Assembly: GCA_030674155.1 (NCBI GenBank)
Contig: CM060344.1
Location: forward strand, 20,755,403-20,819,402
DNA from: Stramonita haemastoma
Lineage: Eukaryota; Mollusca; Gastropoda; Neogastropoda; Muricidae
Direction: 5' to 3'
DNA: 64,000 nt
Shown here: positions 1-59,891 of the stretch, one piece after another
Layout: the number at the start of each line of letters is the position of its first letter
Numbering within the stretch: position 1 is the stretch's first letter
Position numbers and translations under genes: made by a program
The notes under the pieces: generated by a model
Seen by the model: only the letters and a program-made list of their open reading frames with translations
Database searches by the model: none
What the model was told of the DNA's origin: nothing

Positions 1-475
1 TAAGGTCAGTTAGGACAGGTCAGATAAAGTCAGGTCAGTGAGGACAGGTAAGGTCAGTTAGGACAGGTCAGATAAAGTCATTTCAGTGAGGACAGGTAAG
101 GTCAGTTAGGACAGGTCAGATAAAGTCAGGTCAGTGAGGACAGGTAAGGTCAGTTAGGACAGGTCAGATAAAGTCAGGTCAGTGAGGACAGGTAAGGTCA
201 GTTAGGACAGGTCAGATAAAGTCAGGTCAGTGAGGACAGGTAAGGTCAGTTAGGACAGGTCAGATAAAGTCAGGTCAGTGAGGACAGGTAAGGTCAGTTA
301 GGACAGGTCAGATAAAGTCAGGTCAGTGAGGACAGGTAAGGTCAGTTAGGACAGGTCAGATAATGTCAGGTCAGTGAGGACAGGTAAGGTCAGTTAGGAC
401 AGGTCAGATAAAGTCAGGTCAGTGAGGACAGGTTAGGTCAGTGAGGTCAGGTCAATGTAAGGTCAGATACTCATG
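1..475. repeat. 48-bp minisatellite array at the left edge
   Basis: About nine near-identical 48-bp units built from smaller GGTCAGT and GGACAGGT words. Differences are single bases, for example TTTCAG for GGTCAG near 80. From about 435 to 600 the array decays into shorter GTCAG-rich units. It continues beyond the left edge, so its full length is unknown. It lies in an upstream MSH6 intron. Confidence 0.95.
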
Positions 476-1250
476 TCAGTAAGGACAGGTCAGATAGTCA
501 GGTCAGTAAGGACAAGTCAGATACAGTCAGGCCAGGTGCAGACAGGTCAGATAGGTAAAAAAATGACAGGTTGGATAAAGTCGGGTCAGATAAGTCAGGT
601 TGGTAATGACAGGCTCTGTACAGGCCCTGTGGAACATGGCAACAGCAAAATATCCTCCAAGTTCCTGTGTACAGAAGTAGAGTGGACTGCACAGAGATTT
701 GGTGTTTGTTGGGATTTTTTACAGGCCATTCCATGGCTACAGCTCCCAAGGTACACCCACCCGTAGTGAGATAGTGCGTATGTAACGGGGTTTTTTACCC
801 GCCGTTAAGGTAGCTGCATTCCAACTTCAGAAATGGTTTAATTTGATCGATCCAATTTGAATTTTGTTTTTCATTCCTCGGCTAAAACATCACTAGTGTC
901 CACTAGTTAAATTTTGGATATGCGACCGTTGTTACCCAACATTAAGGCAGCTGCATTCCGATTTCTAGGATATATTTCATTTTGATTGTTAGATTTTATT
1001 ACAGCTAGTAATCGTTCATAATTAATAGTGTGTGAAGTGGAAGGTGCCTCCCCTCCCCCTGAAACTTTTACACATGGTAGATAATTGTTAATTAATAGTA
1101 AGTTTAATAGTAAGATTTTGTTACAGTCAGTAAATCATACATAATGAACAGTGTGTGAAGAAGTGGAAGGTGCTTCTCCCCCCTTCCCCAAACTTTACTC
1201 AAGGGTAGATAATTGTTCTGTTAACGGTATTTTTCTTTTTTCTTTTTCAG
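476..1250 (+). other. MSH6 intron sequence with decayed repeat fragments
   Basis: No coding exon was recognised. Two diverged fragments (about 781-860 and 915-975) carry the AGCTGCATTCC word of a dispersed repeat seen again near 3440, 23850, 44010 and 54370. The stretch ends in a strong polypyrimidine tract and CAG before the exon at 1251. Confidence 0.6.
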
Positions 1251-45982
<44,732 letters not shown>

Positions 45983-47700
45983 ATCCCCAGTCCTAACTCT
46001 GCTTCCTGATGCAAGTGTTGAGATTGACAGGAACAGACTGACCTGATCTGAAGCAAGCATACATCGTGCAGCAGTTTTACCTCATATATTTGATACTCCA
46101 ACTTATGAGTTACACAAACTGTATATATATATCAAGTCGACAGCAAACTTACTTTACCAAAGTTTTTTTTGTGCAGAAGTTTTGTCTCGCAGATTTGATA
46201 CTCTTACTAGCAGTTGATGTAAACTGTATTATGTATATATCAAGCTGAAAGCAAACTCAGCATAGCAAAGTTGACATTTTGCGGAAGGTTTGTTATATGT
46301 AGGTTTGACTGTACCAATATTGTCAGTTTTGCAGCAAAGTGGAAAGCAGAAGTTGTGTTTGTCAGATAAGGTGATGCCCTGCTGCATCATGTTTCACGCT
46401 GGAGTTGTGGAAACTGGAGTTTCCAAAGAGTTGTTACGGTTTTGGCTTTAAGCTCCCTGTCAGTTTGGAGGGAGGGGACATTGAGCATTGCTGCCTTGCA
46501 GATTGGTGACTGTTCATGCACCTTGGCTTCAGTACAGTCCCCCAGTTCACCCAGCAGTCAATGGGTACCTGCCCTCTTTTAAGGTCAGGGAAGGTAAAGC
46601 AGCGAGGGAGAGGAGATGGGCGCCGCCCTCAATATGCCGGCCTCCAGTGAAGGCGAGGGTCTCTGACACCTTGCTTTCAAACAGCAGCATAGGTTATGGA
46701 ATTATAACACTTTAACCATTAAATCGTTTATGTTAGCATGAAATCTTTTGTTAAATGCAAGAGTATGCTAGGTTAAGTTCACATTGGTTTTTAATCTCTT
46801 GTTTATGTGAATGGATTTTGTTGGCATGAAGTCTTTGGCTCAATGCAATGTTCCTCAAGGGAATAAGCGTATCCGCTTAATTCGCTGTCATTGCACAAAA
46901 GTTTTGATGAATGTGTTTGTTTTTTTCCACTGAAATGATGCGTCCTATAGATAATTAGATCCATGTTTGTTGTTGAACATAGTTGCCATAGAGGATTAAT
47001 AATGTCTGTCACATTTGAGAGAAACAAAAAATCTGTTTTGGGGTGGTTGTATAGGGGGGGGGGGGGGGGGGGCATTTATTGTGTTTTGTTTTAGATCTGT
47101 GAGTATTGTTCATTCATGAAAGTGTTATGTGTGCATACACTGCCTGTGTGGGTGTGTGCAGAGATGTTTTTAAAATGCGAAGTAAACGTCAGTTTTCAGA
47201 CTGACAGTGAGATTGACTATGAAACTTTCATATTACAACTATCTGCAGTATTTGGTCAGTGTTTTTTTATCCTATGATCAGAAAGATAGTGGTAGAAGGT
47301 TGTGTTCTACTTGAAACTGGATGGATTCATTCGTATGATCAATGAAAATGTTGTTTGTTCATAAATGTTTCTTTCAAATGGCAAATAAACTTTTTTTTAT
47401 TCCCAACTAGAAATTTTTGAATATGCGTTTTGGTAGATTGATAAAGTATGTGTGAACGTTGGAGAAAAGAGGAAATTCTGTCTTTATCATTGCAAGCATG
47501 GTTTGGACTTTGCTTGGGGGGGGGGGGGTGTTGATAAATTAATTTGTTTTGCGTGTCTGGATATTTGTTGGGATCTTTGTTGTGGGTTTTTGTTTCGTTT
47601 TGGTTGTTTTTGTTTTTTGGTGTTTGTTTTTTGGGAGGGGGGTCATTTCACTAAAATAAAGCTATGGAAGATATTTTCATGACTATGCTAAATGGTAGTG
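45983..47700 (+). other. MSH6: Probable MSH6 3' UTR and flank
   Basis: Follows the stop codon. Two diverged ~100-bp repeats (TTTGATACTC ... CAGCAAACTT) at 46065-46265 and a SINE-B piece interrupt it. AATAAA signals occur at 47384 and 47655; which one is used cannot be told from the sequence. G runs lie at 47055 and 47516. Confidence 0.5.
46498..46712 (+). repeat. SINE family B, truncated and diverged
   Basis: GGTGACTGTTCATGCACCTT to CAGCATAGGTTATGG. No head. Confidence 0.82.
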
Positions 47701-47741
47701 GTTTGCCTCCCAGAAAAATTACTTGAAAGTTACTTATAATC

Positions 47742-48058
47742 GTGCTGTTTGACGACCCGGGTTCAATTCCCCTTTAAGGGGATTTTTTCCCCTGCAGACT
47801 CCACTTCCCCAAAAGTCCTTCGGATGAGACTATAAACCGAGGCCCCATGTGCAAAAAAACGCATGCAGAATATCTTCCGCACACAAATCCTGTTCCGCTT
47901 TTCGGAAGAGTAGGTCATTGTGTGCCAATGGGAACAGATGACAAGAGTTACAAAACTGCAAACACACAGGGACTGGATGTAAAAAAGCACACAAGTGCTT
48001 ATTCCATTATCCTCGATGTAAAAAAAAAATAGACGAATAAATAAAATAAAATAAATAA
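47742..48058 (+). repeat. SINE family C, near full length
   Basis: TTGACGACCCGGGTTCAATT (B-box-like), CCTTCGGATGAGACTATAAA, GGGACTGGATGTAAAAAAGC, and a tail of AATAAATAAAATAAAATA. Confidence 0.88.
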
Positions 48059-48788
48059 CTGCTGTTTTGTCAGACAACTCGCTTCTAATACAAGACGAAT
48101 GATTATACAGAGAGAGAAACTGAGAGAACAGCTGGCTTTCGAACCATGCAAACAAAAACACTTCACAGTCGAGCTCAGAAGAGACCAATTCTCATTTTAA
48201 TGAAAGTTAGATCAGAACACATTTCCACGTGAAAGAACACTGAAATCATCCCCCAAAAATAGTGAACCAACCAACCAAAAGAAAAAAGCCTGGATTCCCT
48301 CTTGCACTTTCTGAAGACAATACTTTCATGTAATCATTGTAATCATAATCAGTATCATAGCAAAGACAATACAAAGCATCAACGTGATCTTGATAAGGCT
48401 CGTCTAGGAATGTTTTGTTGCACATATATCACAAACACAATGTCCATATATCATTTCTCAACAATGATTTTTTTGGTCACATTTGATTTTCATACTATAG
48501 CTTACTGAGGAAGGTACTACAATTCCCCAAAATGTAAAAAACAAAAATTAAAAATAAATAAAAAGATATACAGTACTTTGTACATTATTCTATGAAATGT
48601 AATTTGTCACCAAAGAATGCTTGTCAAGAATATTTTATTCTTGTAAACATTCTTGGAAAAATCATATTAATTAATTCAGAAACAAACCAACCAAATCTCT
48701 TCCAAAGAAGTATCTTTAAAAAAAACAACCCATGAATAAGTTAAACATATTTATGCTTGTTTTCGCTGTCAAATGTAATGTACTCAAA

Positions 48789-48842
<54 letters not shown>

Positions 48843-49375
48843 TGATTTTTTGTTTTTTTGAAGGGGGGGGGGTGGTTATGATAACTTTTGACAGCTAAAG
48901 CATAAATATAAACTTTATTGAATGTCAGATTTTTCTTAAGTTTTTGGTAGGTTGTTGTTGGACAATACTCACAAATAGAGGGGAAAAAAAGATTTGTCCA
49001 TAATTATTCCAACAGTAAATTATGTTGACAATCTTCGAACTTAAACCAAGAAGTCTACAACAAACAAACCACAAAACCCACCATACTACTACAAGCTACA
49101 CGTCATTGGCCTCCTGGAAAAATTTCAATTGGAATCCACTGATTTGCACCACTGTTCTAGGCCCTCTCAGCCATTAGTATGTATGCTTTGGCTAACAGTG
49201 CTTCTGAAGTGTCTGCCTTGTTGAAAGACAAGCAACACTGACAGCATGCTACAGATAGACTTCACTGCCAATCAGTATCAATATCTCTATGATTCTTCAT
49301 GCTGTCTTCCTTCAAAGCAGTCTGAAGATTTACAAAAAAAACCCTATGATTACAGTTTTTGTTGAGAGTGTCTGT
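48059..49375. other. AT-rich stretch without a recognised gene
   Basis: Contains a (CT)n tract at 48791-48838 and short A/T runs. It could be 3' UTR of the minus-strand gene or intergenic. Nothing coding was seen. Confidence 0.45.
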
Positions 49376-49376
49376 G

Positions 49377-49411
<35 letters not shown>

Positions 49412-49555
49412 TGTTGAGAGTATCTGTGCTGTGTGTGTGTGTGTGTGTGTGTTGTGAGTGTGAGTGTGACTCTGTGTGTGTGTGTGTGTGTGTGTGTGGT
49501 GTGTCTTTGTTGTGGTGTGTGTGTGTGTGAGTGTGACTGTGTGTGTGTGTAAAAA
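49376..49555. repeat. (GT)n microsatellite
   Basis: Several GT tracts separated by TTTTGTTGAGAGTATCTG and similar short spacers, themselves duplicated. Confidence 0.93.
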
Positions 49556-50180
49556 CATGAGGAAAGGAGGGGAGAGGGAAAGATAGGTGACAGATTCTGT
49601 GTCGGTGGGAAAAGAGCGGAATGAATAGAAAACGTTTATCATGAGTACTTGTATCAGAGATGTCTGTCTGTATGCTTGTAGGCATTTTTTTCATTAGTTA
49701 CAGAAAGCGCTTTGTGCCACCTCAGATGAGAGGGAGCAAAGCTGTCTACAAAATTTCCATTATCATCATTATCATGATCACACAGACTCTTCACCACTGT
49801 GACGTCTTATCTTTATAAATCACAGATAACTCCGGTAAAAAAGTGAATGACTTGATCACACCTTCAGCACAACTTAACATTCACAAATCAGAGATGACTA
49901 AAAAGAGCAGCCGTCATCTTAACACTAGCAGTTACTTGCTTTCAAAAACAAAACAAAAACAAAACCAATCCTTCAGGACAAGCAGATAGCATGCATAGTA
50001 AACCTCATTTCTGCCAAGGAAACAAAACGAAAAGAACGACAAAATTTCTTGGACATGACATTTCAGAACTAAGGCAGTAGACTAGATGGGGGTTGGAAGC
50101 TGTGGCTCAATGTTCTTCCCCTGCTCTGCTGTTACCAACTGACATGTTTTTCTCATCATTCATTTTTTTTTTTTGTTTGT
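49556..50180. other. No gene or repeat recognised
   Basis: AT-rich unique-looking sequence between the GT microsatellite and a dispersed-repeat fragment at 50185-50230 (GCTGGAGCTCCAAGGTTCAG). Confidence 0.4.
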
Positions 50181-50597
50181 TCATCAGCTGGAGCTCCAAG
50201 GTTCAGTAAAGGTGAGATTTTTGCATATGTGACACCCCCCGTTTTTCCTATCCAATTTTACCTAGTCTTTTTTTTTTTTTCAAAACATGGAAGATGTCTA
50301 TTTCGCTTTGTTTTCCCATTCAATGTTACTCAAATCCAAGGGGATGACATTCCTTTGATGGTGTGCCCTGGTTTTCTGTTATTCAATTCTACACTTACAA
50401 TACATCTATTGTGTATAAAAACTAACCAGCCCCCTCCCCCCCCCAAAAAAATGTTTCTAGTAAAGTAATAAAAATGATGATAATGATAATCCCAAGGATA
50501 AACCCCTAATCAGTTGAAAGCTATCAACTCCATGTTGTCAGACCTCAACAAGAACACTTCAGCCATGCCAAGGCAGCTAGCTGATAATGCATTACAC

Positions 50598-50935
50598 CCT
50601 TGATGGGACAGCCTAGTGGTCAGAACATTGCGCTTGCAATTTGACGACCCAGGTTCTCCTTGAGTTAACATCAGTGCTGACTCCACTCTCCCCAATAGTC
50701 CTTCGGATAAGACAATAAACCAAGGCCCAGTGTGCAAACGCATGCAGAACATCTTGTACACATGTTAAATCCTGTTCCATTTTTCGTAAGAGTAGGCCAT
50801 TGTGTGCAGGTAGGAACAGATGACAAGATCTACAAAACTGCATACACACGGGGGCTGGATGTAAAAAAGCACATGGGAGCTTACTCCATTATCCTCGATA
50901 CAAACAAATAATAAAATGAATAAATAAATAAAATG
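50598..50935 (+). repeat. SINE family C, full length with head
   Basis: Head GATGGGACAGCCTAGTGGTC (A-box-like), GACGACCCAGGTTCTCCTTG, CCTTCGGATAAGACAATAAA, GGGCTGGATGTAAAAAAGC and an AATAAATAAATAAAAT tail. Confidence 0.9.
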
Positions 50936-51248
50936 ATTTTTTCAAGAGCAGGTGGGACACAGCTTGTTCACCACAACACAACACAACACAACAACAACAA
51001 CACGACAACACACTTCTGAGTTCTGACCCATTCGCACCATTTGATTTTTCAGCACCACAGAAGAAACTCATTGCACAACTTCTAATTACATCAATCCAAC
51101 TGAATGACTATACTATACCACTTGTGAATAAAGATATATAGCATCATCTCTTCATAAATCAACCACACTTGTGCAACCTGAATAACTTATTTAATACCAG
51201 TTCTCCTTTCTTCATAATAAGTTAATTAACAACACCAGAAGTAATGCA

Positions 51249-51425
51249 CGGTGCACAAATCCAACATCATTCAGTCAAGAGTGCTATATTTAGTGCACCT
51301 TTTCCTTTTGCCTAGTCCAAGTGTGGTCAGTTCCTGCTATAATTAGCACCAGCTGGGCTGGGATGGGATGAATTAATTAGCAGCTGAAAGTGGGGGAAAC
51401 TGACAGCTGTGGACGCCCTATCCAG
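51249..51425 (+). repeat. Repeat family E
   Basis: GTGCACAAATCCAACATCAT, AAGTGTGGTCAGTTCCTGCT and AGCTGAAAGTGGGGGAAACT. Confidence 0.87.
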
Positions 51426-51479
51426 CACACCTCAAAACTACAACTATCTATGGTAGGCAGGACTTGCACGAAGCTGGTC

Positions 51480-51665
51480 ACTGTATAATGACACAAAATG
51501 ACTCATCATCAAAATGCGTTGTTATGACACAAAATGCCACATCATCAAAAAGAGTTGTTATGACCCCAAATGCCACATCATCAAAAGTGTTATGACACAA
51601 AATGCCACATCATCAAAAAGTGTGCTAATGACATTAAATGCCACTTCATCAGAAAAGTGCAATAA
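51480..51665. repeat. ~37-bp minisatellite (AAATGCCACATCATCAAAA)
   Basis: Five to six units with GTTATGACACAAAATGCCAC. Confidence 0.9.
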
Positions 51666-51699
51666 AGTGTGCGAAAAGTGTTTATGCATACATATGCAT

Positions 51700-51764
<65 letters not shown>

Positions 51765-51880
51765 ATGCATGCACATCAATGCTTGGAGTACATGTGTGTG
51801 TGTGTGCTCGCATGTGTATGGCATGTGTGATGTGTGTGTGTGCATACACATGCATGTGTGCATGTATGTATAGTATGTGC
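51700..51880. repeat. (GT)n microsatellite
   Basis: A pure GT tract at 51700-51763 followed by GTGCATGCATG-type interruptions. Confidence 0.95.
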
Positions 51881-52314
51881 GCATGTTACTGGCAAAGAAA
51901 CAAACTACTACACACGTCTTTCAGACAGGAATGGGTTCTGGAGTACCCATAACTTTTGCATCGCTTGCAAAGGTCAAAACAAAGCAAAGCCTCTTTGAAA
52001 ATAAAAGGATGGGTTGTGAGAAACCTGCATCGTCCTAAGTGCATCGCCAAAAGCAGCAACCGACAAAGGTGAAATCAACCTTCAGGTGTGAACAAGAAAA
52101 CATCATACCAGTGTTAAAACAGGATTGGCACATTCACAAAAATAGGTCATAGTAGATCTTCAAACGACTAGATGCTTTAGTCTATTGTCTCTCTTTTTAA
52201 AATGGTGGGATAGAAGCCTGGATATGGGAGGAAAAAAACAGGGAATGTGGTGGGGGTTATTTTTTTATGGGGTGGGGTTTGATGGGGTGAGGGGGGTGGA
52301 GGGTTTACAAGGAG

Positions 52315-52410
52315 ATGTGTGTGTGTGTGTGTGTGTGCATGTGTGCACGTGCGTGCATGCACATGCGTGCTTGTGTGTGTGTGTCATTTTCCTCTGTTTT
52401 TATCCCTTTA

Positions 52411-52474
<64 letters not shown>

Positions 52475-52475
52475 C
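52315..52475. repeat. (GT)n and (CA)n pair
   Basis: GT tract with CG/CA interruptions (52315-52385) and a pure CA tract (52413-52472), together a potential hairpin. Confidence 0.93.
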
Positions 52476-52499
52476 AAACTTTACAAAATCACGTAACAG

Positions 52500-53245
52500 A
52501 TAAAAGGTTGTTTTTTTTAGAAAGACACATTACTATCATTATCTCTACTAAAGTGCATATTCACAAATCATAAGTTAACCATGCAGAAAACTTGAGTTTC
52601 CTGTTCCTCACCATTGAAAAACCACTGATCAGTTCAACATTCTCTCTTTTAAATTAACATCCTGATCATTTCTTTCTTTACTCATTTTTTTTTTTTATCT
52701 ATGTCCAATATACATATCAGCAACATTCATGTTAATGATACAGTCACACTACAGCAGACAAACTCTCACCATGATAAATTATACATCCAACTTGTCACAA
52801 GCTTACAAAAAAATAAATACAACAGAAAAGATTGAGAGACGCACTCACAGAGAAACAGATCATATCATGTGTTAAAAATAGAAATACATGTCAAAATAAA
52901 TAAATGCACCACAGCCAAATAGCACTTACATTCTGCACCACATCAAAAAACAAATGACCCCAAAATGACCCGCAAAATTATTGTTATCATTACTAATCTA
53001 AATACCACCACATGTACACAGACATTTAAACCACCACTTTCAATCAATATCCCCACCATCCAGACCACTTATTTGCTGAAAAATAACTTTTATAATCAGA
53101 GGACAATTATCATTCATACAACTCACCACCTCTGAAAGACTCATCGCTTTAACTAATACTATCACTGTATCAGCAGACACCTTTACTGAGGGCAACAAAC
53201 TGGTTTGGAAATTTTCAGATCATATGTGTATTGTTCAAATAAATT
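52500..53245. other. AT-rich stretch, no gene recognised
   Basis: Rich in AATAAATA and A-tracts. May belong to the 3' UTR of the minus-strand gene or be intergenic. Confidence 0.4.
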
Positions 53246-53246
53246 T

Positions 53247-53336
<90 letters not shown>

Positions 53337-53347
53337 TGTGTGTGTGT

Positions 53348-53419
<72 letters not shown>

Positions 53420-53420
53420 A
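53246..53420. repeat. (GT)n microsatellite
   Basis: About 170 bp of GT with rare TA interruptions. Confidence 0.96.
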
Positions 53421-53730
53421 TTAGAAGGATATAAACCCATAACCAATGGATCAAACCCAATTCATTCCAAGTCCTGATATTACATCAATCTTTAACGAAT
53501 ACAAATGACACAATAGCGCTACAGATAGGATACAGGAGTAAGGCTGGGGTGAAGAAGTATCTTGACTGCATACAAGATGCGCATACATACTTTTGTTGGT
53601 TATGTTCTTGCTGGTTTGTTGTGTGTGTTTATTTTTCTTTTGTTTTCTTTGTAATACTGGTACAGCTTTGTACCTTGTAGTAATTCTTCATTTGGCTTTG
53701 AATATTTTCTTTACATGACATGGTAAAAAA

Positions 53731-54018
53731 GGTTAAGGTGTCCCATGGCCTTAGTGGTCGTAAGGGAGCGAGGCATCAGAGACCTCAGCTTCTAGGGTCC
53801 AGAATATTGAGGGCGGCGCCCATCTCCTCTCCCTTACTGATTTACCTTCCCTGGCCCTAAAGAGGGCAGGTACCAATTTACAGCTGGGTGAACTGGGGGG
53901 ACTATAATGAAGCCAAGGCGTGCAAACAATCACCCATCCAACTGGTAACCATGCACGATGCTGCTTAACTTGACTTGGGGAAAGGGAGCGCTCTGACCAC
54001 TTAGCTATCCCGCCCCCT
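53731..54018 (-). repeat. SINE family B, full length, minus strand
   Basis: GGTTAAGGTGTCCCATGGCC to GCTATCCCGCCCCC. The 5S-like part reads CATCCAACTGGTAACCATGC on the plus strand. Confidence 0.9.
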
Positions 54019-54049
54019 GAATGCATGAAAAAAAAACTTTCTGAGGAGG

Positions 54050-54300
54050 GGTGGGAGTGGGGTAGCTTGGTGGTTAGAGTGTTGCCCACCTGATTTGACA
54101 GCCCAGGATCAAGCTACCACTGAGACACCCAGCTGAAGAGACTTTTTTCCCTGAACAGATCACAACTGACTCCACTTCCCTGAAAGTCCTTCGGATGAGA
54201 CTATAAACCAAGGACCCATGTGCAAACGCACTCAGAACATCTTGCACACATTTGGCCTTTCGAAAGAGGCCATTTGTGCCGGTAAGAGCAAATAATCAAC
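54050..54300 (+). repeat. SINE family C
   Basis: Head GTGGGGTAGCTTGGTGGTTA, then CCTTCGGATGAGACTATAAA and GCACTCAGAACATCTTGCAC. The tail is lost. Confidence 0.85.
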
Positions 54301-54359
54301 AAATTTTTGGTAATATATATATGCACTCTGGTGTCATGTCTAGACCATCACTGTCCCTG

Positions 54360-55255
54360 AAGTCGGAATGCAGCTACCTTCATGGTGGGTAAAAATGGCT
54401 GCATGCACAAGAATCTCACCTTAAAGCACTCGTGAAGGAACACACAAAAAAACAAAACAAAAAAGAAACTTTCCAGGCATATTTTTGTGTGATCGTCTAT
54501 ATTCCTTCCCCCCCCCCCCCACCCCCTCATCTCCCAGACAAAGATTAAAATGAGTTTCCACTTGAATTTGAAGTGAATCCATAACCATCTAAAAAGAACC
54601 ATACAGAATTAGTTCTAAGGGTTTCCCTTTTTAAGGTTTGGCTTGTTCTCTTTTTGAGTTGGGGTTGTTTTTTTTCCTTTTTTTTGGGGGGGAGGGGAGA
54701 GGGGGGTTCCAGTTAATATATATTTTTTTACAAATCAAAAAAGGAAATGTATGCTGATATTTACAGCTCTGTGCAGTATGCATTTCAGAAAAACCCACAG
54801 CAGCTAGAAAACAGTCCACAGCTCAGAATATGCAGAAAATACCCACTCTCTTAGGTAAACCAATTTACACAGATATGCAAGGGTAAGAAAAAAATATTTA
54901 TATATACCAGCACACCCCAAACTCAACCCCCAAAGTGACAGGATACTTGCTTCAAAAGGACGCATCCGACAAGTTCATGTCAGAGAACATCCTCACGAAA
55001 AAATACAGCACAATACAATACAAAACAGTACTACACATTGTGATGCAATGCAATACAAAAACACCACATCAAACAACCCAAGACAATAACCCACGCGTAC
55101 CTCATCAGATCATTCAACCATATCGAGCGGCATTAAGACTGACAAAAACTCCCCCAACCCGCAGACAAAATACAGCGACCTATCTTGTCAGATCACAGCA
55201 CCATAATGCCCACACTCTCTCTCCCTTTACTGTTACTAGCGCTAGCTCCTGGACT
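54360..55255. other. No gene recognised; one repeat fragment
   Basis: A fragment at 54360-54412 (GGAATGCAGCTACCTTCATG) is the complement of the GTAGCTGCATTCC repeat. The rest looks unique. Confidence 0.4.
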
Positions 55256-55380
<125 letters not shown>

Positions 55381-55515
55381 GATCGGTGGTCTAGGTGGTC
55401 ACGCGCCTTGCCTAGAAAGCAAAAAGTCCGGGTCGGAGTGTGCAGGGTTCGTATCCCGTTTGGACCCAAAACTTTTTCCCCATCCATTAGACCCCGAGTG
55501 GTGGTCTGGGCGCTA

Positions 55516-55546
<31 letters not shown>

Positions 55547-55795
55547 CGTGTGTTACACATCACTATTTAGCGCACGTAAAAGAACCCACGGCAACAAGGG
55601 GGTTGTCCCTGGCAAATTCTGTAGAAAAAAGCCACTCTGATAGGGAAACAAATACACTTGCATGCAGGAAAAAGAAAAAAAATGGGTAGGCGCTGCACAT
55701 GTGGCGACGCGCTCTCCCGGGGAGAGCAGCCCGAATTTCACGCAGAGAAATCTGCCGTGACATAAAGTGGTACAAAATACAAAAAATACAAATAC
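55381..55795 (+). repeat. SINE family D, full length
   Basis: Head GATCGGTGGTCTAGGTGGTC (A-box-like), CTTTCGGATGAGACGATAAA, CGTAAAAGAACCCACGGCAA, CTCTGATAGGGAAACAAATA and a core with CGCGCTCTCCCGGGGAGAGC. It ends in A-rich ACAAAAAATAC repeats. Related to family C through CGGATGAGAC(G/T)ATAAACCGAG. Confidence 0.92.
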
Positions 55796-55803
55796 AAAAA
55801 AAA

Positions 55804-55913
55804 TGTATACCTGTCTTTCTGTATGTATGTATACGTCTTTCTCTATGAATATATATACATGTATACCTGTCTTTCTGTCTGTATACCTGTCTTTCTGTCT
55901 TTCTGTCTGTCTG

Positions 55914-55947
<34 letters not shown>

Positions 55948-56245
55948 TGTATGTATGTATGTATGTATGTATGTATGCATGTATGCATGTATGAATGTAT
56001 GCATGTATGTATGTATGCATGTATGTATGTATGCATGTATGTATACCTGTCTTTCTGTCTTACTGTCTGTCTGTATGTATGTATGTATGTATGTATGTAT
56101 GTATGTATGTATGTATGTATGTATGTATGTATGTATGTATGTATGTATGTATGAATACATGTATGTATACCTGTCTTTCTGTATGTATGTATACATGTAT
56201 ACCTGTCTTTCTGTATGTATGTATACATGTATACCTGTCTTTCTC
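55804..56245. repeat. (TATG)n/(TGTC)n tetranucleotide array
   Basis: TATG tracts (55917-56040 and 56075-56160) framed by a recurring 30-bp word, GTATACCTGTCTTTCTGT. Confidence 0.96.
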
Positions 56246-56346
56246 CCACAGATCACATGAACCAATAGAATTGCATGAGCTTCTCACTGACTCATCATCA
56301 GTTTGTCAAGTGGCAGCAATTCTCATCAGCCTCCCTCTACCAATGG

Positions 56347-56349
<3 letters not shown>

Positions 56350-56391
<42 letters not shown>

Positions 56392-56395
56392 CCAT

Positions 56396-56429
<34 letters not shown>

Positions 56430-56615
56430 CCATCATCATCACCATTATCATCATCAACATCATTATCATCCATCATCATCATCATCACCACCACCATCAT
56501 CAACATCAATCATCATCATCATTAACCTCAACAGCAACATCAACAGCAACATCAACAATCATCATCATTATCATCATCAATTATCATTCCTCCTCCTCCT
56601 CATCATCATCATTAC
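56350..56615. repeat. (ATC)n trinucleotide array
   Basis: CATCAT repeats with ACC/AAC interruptions. The His, Ser or Ile runs in its frames are not a gene. Confidence 0.95.
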
Positions 56616-56769
56616 ATTGGTCAGCAATTTTGTCTGACTCGCACAGAAATGGAAAGAGTGCCAACTTCACCCCATGATACCGATCACCCAATTCTCCAGC
56701 AAAGCGGTGACAAACCTTGGGTCAGGCAGGCCTGATGTTGATCGGCCAACAACACACAACCACGGCCGA

Positions 56770-56879
56770 GAGCCTTGCCTTGCCTTGCCTTGCCTTGCCT
56801 TGCCCTGCCTTGCCTCGCCTCTCCTTGGCCTGGCCTAGCCCGGCCTTGCCTTGCCTCTCCTTGCCTTGCCTGTCCTGCC
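56770..56879 (-). repeat. GGCAA pentanucleotide repeat at the start of a 3' UTR
   Basis: About 20 units of GGCAAGGCAA on the minus strand, beginning at the stop codon of the membrane-protein gene. Confidence 0.9.

Positions 56880-59891
<3,012 letters not shown>

Noticed and set aside
1..475. CRISPR-like array
   Set aside because: Units are contiguous 48-bp tandem copies with no unique spacers, in an animal genome.
53183..53477. Cys-Val and His-Thr repeat proteins (also 5213-5419, 43384-44357, 51558-51952, 58106-58746)
   Set aside because: Translations of (GT)n/(CA)n microsatellites.
55553..56265. 228-residue minus-strand frame rich in HTYIHTYIHT
   Set aside because: It comes from the TATG array and SINE-D; no coding evidence.
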